The translations under genes were made by a program, and so were the position numbers. Below are positions 42,094 to 49,801 of a stretch of 64,000 bases of DNA, one piece after another. The notes beneath the pieces were generated by a model, which was not told the origin of the DNA, ran no database searches, and was given only the letters and a program-made list of their open reading frames with translations. Position 1 is the first letter of the stretch, and the number at the start of each line of letters is the position of its first letter. The DNA is from JBGSBR01 sp041730495. Lineage in GTDB: Bacteria; Patescibacteriota; Microgenomatia; UBA1406; GWC2-37-13. The stretch spans positions 1 to 64,000 of the forward strand of contig JBGSBR010000005.1 of NCBI GenBank assembly GCA_041730495.1, written 5' to 3'.

Positions 42094-42909
42094 TCATGAT
42101 AGCACAAATCGCTGGATGATTCGTACAAAGAGCCAGTCAGGAAGCAACCATTTACAGAAAAGTAACATTCTGCCATACAGATCACTTTGATATCGTAGTT
42201 TGAAACTTTCATCAGTTGCAGCTGTATAAATAGTTTTTGCCACCTCAGTGGGAGATGTTCCATTTGCACCTGAACTATGCATATAACGAAATGTTTTTTC
42301 AGCATAAGCAGCATACTCTTTCATGTGTTTTGTATCGTCTTTGACCATCGATCGACCGTAAAAATCTGTTTTTATTGGTCCTGGCTCAATCATCTTGACC
42401 GTTATCCCAAGTGGTTTCAGTTCATACCAGAGTGATTCTGTGAAACCTTCCACTGCCCACTTGGTCGCATGATAGATGCTATAAAGTGGGAATGTAAGTC
42501 TGCCACCCATTGAGGCAATATTAATGATGGTTCCTGTTTTTCTCCTGCGTAGATGTGGAAGTATTTCTCGCACGACATTCATAGTGCCATACAGATTAGT
42601 TTGTACTTGTTTCTCAATCTGTTCTTGGGTTATTTCTTCGAAAATCCCAACTAATCCATATCCGGCATTATTGACCACCACATCGATCTGGCCAAAGGTT
42701 TCAATTGTTTGCTTGATCGCAGCTTGGATGCTGCGTGAATCTGTCACATCTAGCTTGGGTGTCAATATCTGCTCAGCATGCTCAAATCCCTTAAAGGCTG
42801 TGGGTGTACGCATAGTGGCTGAGACATTCCAACCCTTGCGAGCAAACAGCTCTGCTGTCGCTTTACCGATACCTGAGGATGCTCCAGTGATAAAAACAGT
42901 TTTTTTCAT
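42094..42909 (-). CDS. Short-chain dehydrogenase/reductase
   Basis: The 271 residues are a classical SDR: 'TGASSGIGKATAELFARKGW' binds the cofactor, 'VVNNAGYGLVG' is the NNAG motif, Ser lies in 'NIASMGG', and the catalytic pair is in 'YSIYHATKWAVEGF'. An Arg after the second strand ('SATMRTP') favours NADP. The C-terminal region resembles SDRs acting on lipids or retinol-like substrates, but the substrate is unknown. It sits 3 bases from the DUF192 gene upstream and 6 bases from the PQQ dehydrogenase downstream. Confidence 0.92.
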   Translation of the reverse strand: MKKTVFITGASSGIGKATAELFARKGWNVSATMRTPTAFKGFEHAEQILTPKLDVTDSRSIQAAIKQTIETFGQIDVVVNNAGYGLVGIFEEITQEQIEKQVQTNLYGTMNVVREILPHLRRRKTGTIINIASMGGRLTFPLYSIYHATKWAVEGFTESLWYELKPLGITVKMIEPGPIKTDFYGRSMVKDDTKHMKEYAAYAEKTFRYMHSSGANGTSPTEVAKTIYTAATDESFKLRYQSDLYGRMLLFCKWLLPDWLFVRIIQRFVLS

Positions 42910-42912
42910 ATG

Positions 42913-43347
42913 TTACTTAAATAGTTCTACAACAGTATCTGCCACATCCGGAGAACTAACAGTAACCGGCGTCTCTGTCTGTTTGATTGATGGCAGCTCG
43001 CTTTTACCAATCACACGATTATCTTGGATCCACAGTATATCGAGTGGCAAAAATGTATTCATATTCCAAAATGTGCGTTTTTCTAGATCATCAAACGTAA
43101 AAATCATCCCATCTGCACCACTCAATGGTTCGCGAACAAACATCAACCCTTTTTGTGCACGCTCATCAGTATCTGCGACAATCAAATCATACGTTTGTCC
43201 TTCAATCGTAAAAGATTTCACCTGATAGTTTTCCCAAAGTGCATCTTGCGGTCTCAGTTGTCTGTATGTCTGAAAGATACTATAACCTACGAAAACAATC
43301 AGTAATACAATAACTGCTATAATGATCGTCCTGATTTGTTTTTTCAT
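42913..43347 (-). CDS. DUF192 family secreted protein
   Basis: The 144 residues start with an anchor helix (about 6-24), then the DUF192 domain: 'YDLIVADTDERAQKGLMFVREPL', 'DGMIFTFDDLEKRTFWNMNTFLPLDILWI'. This small beta-rich extracytoplasmic domain is found in all kingdoms; its function is unknown. I prefer the ATG at 43347 because the earlier ATG at 43356 is only 3 bases from the -10 box. Confidence 0.9.
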   Translation of the reverse strand: MKKQIRTIIIAVIVLLIVFVGYSIFQTYRQLRPQDALWENYQVKSFTIEGQTYDLIVADTDERAQKGLMFVREPLSGADGMIFTFDDLEKRTFWNMNTFLPLDILWIQDNRVIGKSELPSIKQTETPVTVSSPDVADTVVELFK

Positions 43348-43359
43348 ATTACGCATTCC

Positions 43360-43367
43360 AGTATACT
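43360..43367. promoter_or_regulatory. Palindromic -10 box serving two divergent genes
   Basis: AGTATACT is its own complement, so TATACT is read on both strands. On the plus strand it lies 6 bases before the ATG at 43374. On the minus strand it lies 12 bases before the ATG at 43347. The two transcripts would have overlapping core promoters. Confidence 0.55.
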
Positions 43368-43373
43368 AGTATT

Positions 43374-44096
43374 ATGCTCATCGAAAAGAAGTTTGACGAA
43401 AAGCTACAAAAAGTCATCAAACTGAAAAATCCCGTTGAGGGAAAACTGTGGGCAGATGTTATTATCTATAGCATCGTCATTTTGTTGCTTGTTTGTGGAT
43501 ATTACTTCGCTCGCCGTTCTACCTTTGATCTCCAGTTATTTAACCGTACACTCGCAGACACCGGTATGCTGTTGATTGGCATCTCATTTGCGCTGAGTAG
43601 TATCTGTTACTTTTGGAACTTTGCAGACTCGTTTATCATCTATCGCAAACATTTCGGATTAGTCGGTTTCACCTATGTCGCAGCTCATGTGATTATCTCA
43701 GTTGCATTACTGCCTGAGTTTTATGCATTCCCAGCATATTACTTGAAACCAGAAAATATCATGTCTTTCATCGCCGCACTAGCAGCCTTTATTGTTTTGA
43801 CCATGATGGCACTTATCTCCAATAAATATGCCATCCAAAAACTCGGTGGAGTGCTCTGGAAAAAATTACTCAGCCTTGGATTCCTAGCTTATGTGCTGAC
43901 ATTGATTCATTATGGTACCAAAGTCTATGTGTACTGGATCCGTTGGTTCACTGGCACAAGTGAGATCAAGTCGGCACTCCCCCCATTTAGTTTACTTGTG
44001 ACATTATTTGCAATCACTATTTTATCGCTCCGGTTAGCATTATCGATTCATCTTTCTTTAAAGAAAAAGACTGCACTCACTGATGAAAATATCTGA
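43374..44096 (+). CDS. Ferric reductase-like (MsrQ/YedZ-type) membrane protein
   Basis: The 240 residues have about six helices. Candidate haem ligands are His in 'GFTYVAAHVIISVALL' (near 104) and 'LTLIHYGTKVYVYW' (near 182). The layout 'RKHFGLVGFTYVAAH' corresponds to the 'RR.LGL.AF.Y..LH' core of MsrQ-like ferric reductase domains. There is no flavin or NAD domain, so it would be a transmembrane b-type cytochrome moving electrons to an unknown partner. It overlaps the start of the DNA glycosylase gene by 14 bases. A related protein is encoded at 59904. Confidence 0.8.
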   Translation: MLIEKKFDEKLQKVIKLKNPVEGKLWADVIIYSIVILLLVCGYYFARRSTFDLQLFNRTLADTGMLLIGISFALSSICYFWNFADSFIIYRKHFGLVGFTYVAAHVIISVALLPEFYAFPAYYLKPENIMSFIAALAAFIVLTMMALISNKYAIQKLGGVLWKKLLSLGFLAYVLTLIHYGTKVYVYWIRWFTGTSEIKSALPPFSLLVTLFAITILSLRLALSIHLSLKKKTALTDENI

Positions 44097-44694
44097 TTTT
44101 ATTCCGGCAGAGGTTTTAGCTCACTTTAAAACACATGATCCTCTCATGTATCAGATGGCGATACAGATGACCGTACCAATCGGTCCTCGGATCAAAGAGG
44201 ATCTGTTCCTCGATATCTGCGAAACGATCATCGGTCAACAGCTTTCCAATAAAGTCGCAGATGTATTGTGTACTCGCTTTCGTGAGTACTATGAAAATAA
44301 AGTAAGGCCGGAAAAAGTCCTTGCCACGCCTCATGAAACTCTGAGAGCAATGGGACTTTCAAATGCTAAAGCCAACTATATCCTCGGTATCGCACAAGCT
44401 GTCGTCGATAAACAGCTTGATCTACTCACAATTGCCACTCTTGAAAACGAAGCATTTATCACCGAGCTTACTAAGCTCAAAGGCATTGGTCCGTGGACTG
44501 CTGAGATGATGCTCATGTTTTCGCTTGGTCGACCTGACGTCTTCTCGACTGGTGATCTCGGACTCAAAAAAGGCATCATGAAAATATATAGCTTAGATGA
44601 GGTGACCATCGAAGATATGCTCATGCTGAGTGAGAAATGGAAGCCATATCGAACTTACGCCTCACAAATTTTATGGAAAAGCTTAGAGCTCTAA
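44083..44694 (+). CDS. DNA-3-methyladenine glycosylase II-like (HhH-GPD)
   Basis: The 203 residues contain the helix-hairpin-helix 'LTKLKGIGPWTAEMML' (about 125-140) and the catalytic Asp in 'FSTGDLGLKKGI' (near 153), characteristic of AlkA/Mag1-type glycosylases. 'CETIIGQQLSNKVAD' forms the first helical part. It lacks the N-terminal TBP-like domain of E. coli AlkA, as in the shorter Mag1-like forms. It removes alkylated purines in base excision repair. There is no FeS cluster Cys set. Confidence 0.92.
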   Translation: MKISDFIPAEVLAHFKTHDPLMYQMAIQMTVPIGPRIKEDLFLDICETIIGQQLSNKVADVLCTRFREYYENKVRPEKVLATPHETLRAMGLSNAKANYILGIAQAVVDKQLDLLTIATLENEAFITELTKLKGIGPWTAEMMLMFSLGRPDVFSTGDLGLKKGIMKIYSLDEVTIEDMLMLSEKWKPYRTYASQILWKSLEL

Positions 44695-44748
44695 CTCTTT
44701 GCTATAATGACTGCAATTGAACAGAAATTATAAGTCTTGCATACACCT

Positions 44749-45378
44749 ATGGAAACCGTCTTAGATATCTTGAAAAAAGTTGGCGCAGTAATCACCGATG
44801 ATCACTTCGTTTATACCTCAGGGAAACATGGTAGTGTTTACGTGAACAAAGACGCAGTCTACCCACATACTGCAGAAACATCTAAAATCGGCCAGATGTT
44901 TGCTGAACATTTCAAAGATCTCGATATTGATGTCGTGGTCGCACCTGCGCTTGGTGGCATAATACTTTCACAATGGACCGCACATCACCTCAGTGCTCTA
45001 AAAAACAAAGAAATACTAGGTGTCTACACTGAAAAAGATGCAGACAAAAATCAAGTATTCACTCGTAACTATGACAAACTTGTAACTGGCAAAAACGTAC
45101 TGGTGATCGAAGATCTCACGACTACCGGAGGCTCTGTCAAAAAGGTCGTTGATACCGTCCGTGCCACGGGTGGCACAGTCGCTGCAGTTGGAGTGATGGT
45201 CAATCGTAATCCAGCTGAGGTCAAATCTGAGATGTTTGATGCACCATTTCATGCACTGGGCGTGCTGGAAGTATCAGCTGTCGATGAAGCTGATTGTGAG
45301 CTCTGTAAAACTAATGTGCCAATCAATACGAATGTCGGACATGGCAAAAAGTATATGCAAGCGAAACACACAGCTTAG
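44749..45378 (+). CDS. pyrE: Orotate phosphoribosyltransferase-like protein
   Basis: The 209-residue type I PRTase has the PRPP loop 'VLVIEDLTTTGGSVKKVVDTV' (about 114-134) and an N-terminal hood with 'FVYTSGKHGSVYVNKDAVYPH', like PyrE. The segment 'VDEADCELCKTNVPINTNVGHGKKY' near the C-terminus is common in OPRTase-like CPR proteins. It would make OMP from orotate and PRPP. A dihydroorotate dehydrogenase fusion is encoded 5 kb away. I use ATG 44749; an upstream TTG is possible. TATAAT lies about 40 bases upstream. Confidence 0.85.
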   Translation: METVLDILKKVGAVITDDHFVYTSGKHGSVYVNKDAVYPHTAETSKIGQMFAEHFKDLDIDVVVAPALGGIILSQWTAHHLSALKNKEILGVYTEKDADKNQVFTRNYDKLVTGKNVLVIEDLTTTGGSVKKVVDTVRATGGTVAAVGVMVNRNPAEVKSEMFDAPFHALGVLEVSAVDEADCELCKTNVPINTNVGHGKKYMQAKHTA

Positions 45379-45416
45379 TTTGTAACTCGCAAGTATTAAA
45401 CGTATACTAAGCACAT

Positions 45417-45752
45417 ATGTTTACATTCATACTTTATATCGTTCTCGCAATTATTTTCGGTTACTTCGCTACTCAAAATACTGATCCTGTATCAGTCACT
45501 CTGATGGGTGCGACTCTATCTCAGATCCCGTTATATCTTATCTTAGGCGTCACTCTCCTTGTTGGTCTCGCTTTCTCATGGTTTATCAGCTTGTTTGATA
45601 CACTTGCTGCCACGATGAAAATCCAAGGTAAAGAGCATGTCATCAAAGACAGCAAAGCTACGATTAATGATCTTGAAAAAAAGATAGCTCGACTTGAAGT
45701 GGAAAACGCTCGTCTTACCGGAGAGATTAAAGGAACAACTAAGTCGCTGTAA
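45417..45752 (+). CDS. LapA-like (DUF1049) membrane protein
   Basis: The 111 residues have two membrane helices (about 2-18 and 37-58) joined by 'FATQNTDPVSVTLMGATLSQ', the DUF1049/LapA signature. A C-terminal coiled coil follows ('INDLEKKIARLEVENARLTGEIK'). In E. coli LapA works with LapB in lipopolysaccharide regulation, but the domain is broad and LapB is not seen here. TATACT lies 8 bases before the ATG. Confidence 0.85.
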   Translation: MFTFILYIVLAIIFGYFATQNTDPVSVTLMGATLSQIPLYLILGVTLLVGLAFSWFISLFDTLAATMKIQGKEHVIKDSKATINDLEKKIARLEVENARLTGEIKGTTKSL

Positions 45753-45777
45753 AGATTAAATAGAAATTTATTCCTTT

Positions 45778-46566
45778 ATGAACAAAGTAGCAATAGTCAC
45801 TGGTGGCGCTATGGGATATAAAAACGGCGGTCCTTCAATTGGTGGAGCAACTTCTATCAGACTAGCAAAAGATGGATATGCTGTTGTGGTAGTTGATCAA
45901 GGTGAGATGGGTAAAAGAACCGTAGAAATAATTGAGAAAAATGGCGGTAAAGCTATTTTTTTACAACTAGATGTGACGGAATCCCAAAATATACAAACAA
46001 TTCTTGAAACAACTAAAAAAACCTTTGGTGGTCTTACCTGCTTGGTAAACTGTGTAGCTCGATATAACGAAGACATGCATAAAAGTGTTAAAGATATCGC
46101 AGAAACAGAATGGGATCAAAGTTTAAAGGTAGATTTAAATAGCTACTTCAAGATGGCAAAATACTCTATCCCATACATGCTTGAATCAGGTGGAGGAACA
46201 ATAATTAATATTTCTTCAATTGAAAGTTTTGTAGCACTTCCCAACTTCAGTATTTACTCAGTCGCCAAAGCAGCGGTCGATGGCCTAACCCGATCACTGG
46301 CGGTGGATTTTGCTCCTGAAATTCGCACAAACTCGATCTTGCCAGGATTTGTAAAAATAGCAAACTCTGAAAATGAAAGATCACCCGCTGAACTAGAAAA
46401 ATGGTATGCAAATATCGCAAAAAAATATCCAATGAAACGAGTTTGCGAGGTTGATGAGATTGCAAATGTAGTCTCTTTTTTAGCAGGTCCTGAATCTTCT
46501 TACATTAATGGCCAAAGCATCATAGTCGATGGTGGCATGAGTATTGCTAATCTGCATGAATTCTAA
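45778..46566 (+). CDS. Short-chain dehydrogenase/reductase
   Basis: The 262 residues have 'AIVTGGAMGYKNGGPSIGGATSIRL' as a Rossmann loop with an insertion compared with the usual TGxxxGIG. They also show 'LVNCVARYNE' (NNAG position altered to NCVA), 'INISSIES', the catalytic 'YSVAKAAVDGLTRSL', and 'ITNGQS'-like 'YINGQSIIVDGGMS'. The Asp after strand 2 ('VVVDQGE') favours NAD. The extended cofactor loop is unusual. The substrate is unknown. Confidence 0.88.
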   Translation: MNKVAIVTGGAMGYKNGGPSIGGATSIRLAKDGYAVVVVDQGEMGKRTVEIIEKNGGKAIFLQLDVTESQNIQTILETTKKTFGGLTCLVNCVARYNEDMHKSVKDIAETEWDQSLKVDLNSYFKMAKYSIPYMLESGGGTIINISSIESFVALPNFSIYSVAKAAVDGLTRSLAVDFAPEIRTNSILPGFVKIANSENERSPAELEKWYANIAKKYPMKRVCEVDEIANVVSFLAGPESSYINGQSIIVDGGMSIANLHEF

Positions 46567-46607
46567 AAATTGATACTTAACTACATCGGTTTTAGTATAA
46601 TATCTTC

Positions 46608-47237
46608 ATGCCTGAAGGACGTTTACCACACCCACCTGTTATAGATATTCCGACCACATCTGAGACTCGTGAAAAAATAAATCTACCTCCAATGGTGATC
46701 GCACTTTCCGGTCCTCCTTTAACAGGCAAAACTACAATTGCTATGATGCTCGCTGAGCACTCAAATGCTCAAGTGTTTGATGTAGACGCCATAAGACAAG
46801 CCCATTATCCGCCGCTGCCAGGTCCTCGAGATCCTCAAGTAGAAAAAGAAACTATGCCGAAGGTTTATGAAAAAATGTATGAGCTTGCAGGGGAAGCAAT
46901 AAACTCAGGTGCACCTGTCATCCTAGTAGCGACATTTTCTAAAGACACCTATCATCAAGCATTAGCTAATTTTTGTGAAGATCTAGGACAAGACTTGCCG
47001 TTTATTCGCTTTTTACTGAAATTTCCCCCTGAAACGATAGAAGCAGCTGTAACGGAACGATTGACCGCCAGAAATAAAAAAGGTAGTGATTCAAATATTA
47101 AAACGTTTGCTGATTTCGACGAAGTAAACAGGAGATTTATTGATATGGATGGTGCTCATAAGCTCGATCCTGCACTGAAACCTGAAGAAATACTAACTGA
47201 GGCTATGAGAGTACTTTCACCTTATGCAGCTACTTAA
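46608..47237 (+). CDS. P-loop nucleotide kinase-like protein
   Basis: The 209 residues have Walker A 'LSGPPLTGKTTIAMML' (about 33-48) and a following 'VFDVDAIRQAHYPP', placing it in the AAA_33/zeta-toxin-like group of small-molecule kinases. A lid-like region 'TERLTARNKKGSD' lies near 145. The substrate could be a nucleoside, sugar or antibiotic. TATAAT lies 6 bases before the ATG. tRNA-Pro follows on the opposite strand. Confidence 0.8.
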   Translation: MPEGRLPHPPVIDIPTTSETREKINLPPMVIALSGPPLTGKTTIAMMLAEHSNAQVFDVDAIRQAHYPPLPGPRDPQVEKETMPKVYEKMYELAGEAINSGAPVILVATFSKDTYHQALANFCEDLGQDLPFIRFLLKFPPETIEAAVTERLTARNKKGSDSNIKTFADFDEVNRRFIDMDGAHKLDPALKPEEILTEAMRVLSPYAAT

Positions 47238-47242
47238 AATCT

Positions 47243-47319
47243 TGGTCGGGACGGCGAGACTCGAACTCGCGACCTTACGCTCCCAAAGCGTACGTTCTAG
47301 CCATCTGAACTACGTCCCG
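47243..47319 (-). tRNA. tRNA-Pro (anticodon UGG), CCA encoded
   Basis: The acceptor is CGGGACG/CGTCCCG, the anticodon stem TACGC/GCGTA encloses loop TTTGGGA (anticodon TGG), and the T-arm is GAGTTCGAGTCTC. The discriminator is A and CCA is encoded at 47243-47245. TAGAAT lies about 10 bases upstream of its 5' end. Confidence 0.96.
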
Positions 47320-47375
47320 TAACTGTCCTATTCTATCAGCTTCCCTCCTGAACTGCAATCTCCTATAATGATCTC

Positions 47376-47951
47376 ATGAGTCGTCGTATAAATTTAGTGC
47401 AAATGTATCTGATCCCACTTCTTTTTGTAGGGCTGGTACTCTTGAGTGAACAGATCACCGTCATCTGGGATAGTCAAAAAACCTTTGAAGATATTGCTAA
47501 GGAAACCAATGCACTTGGTGAAGTCGATGAGAAAGTCCTGGTTGCTGCACGCGTAGCAAAAGTGACTGATGGCGATACGATAGAGCTTGAGTCAGGAGAA
47601 AAAGTACGCTACATCGGAGTCGATACTCCTGAGACCAAACATCCTAAAAAAAGTGTTCAGTGCTTCGGCCAAGAAGCTTCACTAGAAAATAAAGTCCTTG
47701 TCGAAGGCAAAACGATCTATATGGAAAAAGATGTGTCTGAAACTGATCGTTATGGCCGACTCCTCCGCTATATTTATATACCCAATCCAGAAGCTACACA
47801 AGAAGCGATCTTTCTCAATGAATACCTGGTCGAGCAAGGCTTCGCTCGCGTCATCACCTATCCACCAGATGTGAAATATCACAGTATCTTGAAAGATGCA
47901 GAAACAGAAGCTCGTGAAAATGAGCGTGGACTTTGGTCAAAATGCGAATAA
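47376..47951 (+). CDS. Thermonuclease (SNase-like) family protein, membrane-anchored
   Basis: The 191 residues have an N-terminal hydrophobic helix (about 10-27) and then an SNase OB-fold (about 55-188). 'VAKVTDGDTIELESGEKVRYIGVDTPET' carries the metal Asp, active Arg and Glu region, and 'DVSETDRYGRLLRYIYI' carries the second Arg. The end 'ARENERGLWSKC' is standard. It probably degrades nucleic acid outside the membrane, which could feed a nucleotide-scavenging lifestyle. TATAAT lies exactly 6 bases before the ATG. Confidence 0.93.
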   Translation: MSRRINLVQMYLIPLLFVGLVLLSEQITVIWDSQKTFEDIAKETNALGEVDEKVLVAARVAKVTDGDTIELESGEKVRYIGVDTPETKHPKKSVQCFGQEASLENKVLVEGKTIYMEKDVSETDRYGRLLRYIYIPNPEATQEAIFLNEYLVEQGFARVITYPPDVKYHSILKDAETEARENERGLWSKCE

Positions 47952-48009
47952 CTTGCATTTGTAAGAACCATCGATTATTATTGACTTAATTACTCGTTTC
48001 AATATCGAC

Positions 48010-48756
48010 ATGCAAAGCTGGATTTATCCCATAATTTCTGTATTACTTGTAAGCCTTATCTCATTTTTAGGCGTACTTACACTCGCAATCAACACTCGAA
48101 GTCTTAAAAAAATACTGTTGTATCTTGTAAGCTTCTCAGCAGGTGCACTTATGGGTGATGTCTTCATCCATCTTCTTCCCGAAGTCGCTGCAGAAACCGG
48201 ATTTAGCTTGCAGACATCGATGATTGTCCTACTGGGAATCGTTATTTCATTTGTGATGGAAAAAGTGATCAACTGGAGACATTGTCATCTTCCTATGGAA
48301 AAAGGACATGTGCATTCTTTTGCTTACATGAATCTTTTTGGTGATGCGATGCACAACTTCATTGATGGACTTATCATCGGCGCTAGTTACCTTGTCAGTG
48401 TGCCAGTCGGCATCGCGACTACACTTGCTATCATCTTTCATGAGATTCCTCAAGAAATCGGAGATTTTGGTGTCTTGATCCATGGCGGTTTTAGCCGAAC
48501 AAAAGCATTGTTTTATAACTTTAGTACAGCACTCACCGCTATCTTAGGGACAGTACTTGCACTTATCATCGGAACTCGTGTTGAAGCTATGACGACATAT
48601 CTCATTCCATTTGCTGCAGGAAGTTTCATCTATATCGCAGGATCTGATCTGATCCCAGAGCTTCACAAAGAAACTGGGTTAAGAAAAGGTATTCTACAAA
48701 GTATTGCGTTTATGTTGGGCATCGGAGTCATGTATCTCTTGATCTCACTTGAGTAA
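48010..48756 (+). CDS. ZIP family metal transporter
   Basis: The 248 residues form about eight helices. The metal path motifs are 'GDAMHNFIDGLIIGASYL' (helix 4) and 'IFHEIPQEIGDFGVLIHGG' (helix 5), both typical of ZIP. 'LIPFAAGSFIYIAGSDLIPELH' is also family-like. It should import zinc, iron or manganese. A His-rich loop ('WRHCHLPMEKGHVHS') sits between helices 3 and 4 as in many ZIPs. Confidence 0.94.
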   Translation: MQSWIYPIISVLLVSLISFLGVLTLAINTRSLKKILLYLVSFSAGALMGDVFIHLLPEVAAETGFSLQTSMIVLLGIVISFVMEKVINWRHCHLPMEKGHVHSFAYMNLFGDAMHNFIDGLIIGASYLVSVPVGIATTLAIIFHEIPQEIGDFGVLIHGGFSRTKALFYNFSTALTAILGTVLALIIGTRVEAMTTYLIPFAAGSFIYIAGSDLIPELHKETGLRKGILQSIAFMLGIGVMYLLISLE

Positions 48757-49800
48757 TCAGCGTTGCTTCATCACATACCAGCAAGCTATGACTGTCGTAA
48801 TCGGTACTGCAGCGACGATTCCGATACTACTGACCAGTGTTCGTACGATCTCAGTTGCGATAATCTCCATATTTACGAGCTCGGAGTACTGATACGTCGA
48901 GCCGTAAAATAACACAAATAACGGAAGTGATGCACCAGCATACACTAAGATCAGCGTATTGACGAGTGAAGCGATATGATCTCGCCCAATATCCATACTT
49001 TCTGCAAAAAGCTGCTTGAAGCTAAATTTTGGATTAGTTTTGTATAGCTTGGCGACAATTGAGGTCTGGGAGATCGTAATATCATCAAGCACACCCATCG
49101 CACCGATGATGATACCTCCGAGTAATAACGTCTGAAGATTAATTGTTTGACCAGTCATCGACTGTAAAAACACCGCTTCTTCAGCGGCAAACCCTGTAAG
49201 CTTGGCAAAATGTACGAAGATTACCGCCAAAATACCGGTGATTAACAGTGAAAGAAATGTACTGACGACAGCAACTGTTGTTTTCCAGCTGATGCCATGT
49301 GCGATATAAAACGTCACCGGGATGATAAACAATGCTCCTAGCATCGAAATAAAAATCGGGTTATTGCCAAGCAATATCTGTGGCACGATGAAACGACCAA
49401 TGAGCGCAAACGAAAACAGCATCCCAAGAAATGATAAAAATCCTTTTCTGCGTCCGACTATTATCACCAAGCCCACAAAAAGTGCAAACAAAACCATCAG
49501 AGGTGTGCGTCTCACATGATCTACGATCACGACATTGCTTCCTGTTGGTGTAACAATTGAAGAAATAATTACCGTATCCCCTACTCTCAATTTCTGTGAA
49601 GCAATCTGCTTCTGATCGAACAGTGTGACAGTAAATTCTTTGCCTTTATCTGCACCTGTGAGTACCTCGACTGTTACTTGTTTTGAAAGATTTGTGATCT
49701 TCGCTTCGGCTCTTTTTTCTTGGCCAAGGTGTTGTGCAGAGACTGTTGGAGTGAGGAAAAATCCAAGGATTAGAAGTATTACAAAAAATAGCTTTTTCAT
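48757..49800 (-). CDS. YibE/F family membrane protein
   Basis: The 347 residues have a signal-like helix (about 3-20), then a soluble beta-rich domain ('KGKEFTVTLFDQKQ', 'VGDTVIISS'). At least seven transmembrane helices follow, with 'GVLDDITISQTSIVAKLYK' (about 245-265), the YibE/F signature. The family is of unknown function, possibly transport. The start at 49800 follows the PyrD fusion by one base, so the two are translationally coupled. Confidence 0.9.
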   Translation of the reverse strand: MKKLFFVILLILGFFLTPTVSAQHLGQEKRAEAKITNLSKQVTVEVLTGADKGKEFTVTLFDQKQIASQKLRVGDTVIISSIVTPTGSNVVIVDHVRRTPLMVLFALFVGLVIIVGRRKGFLSFLGMLFSFALIGRFIVPQILLGNNPIFISMLGALFIIPVTFYIAHGISWKTTVAVVSTFLSLLITGILAVIFVHFAKLTGFAAEEAVFLQSMTGQTINLQTLLLGGIIIGAMGVLDDITISQTSIVAKLYKTNPKFSFKQLFAESMDIGRDHIASLVNTLILVYAGASLPLFVLFYGSTYQYSELVNMEIIATEIVRTLVSSIGIVAAVPITTVIACWYVMKQR

Positions 49801-49801
49801 A

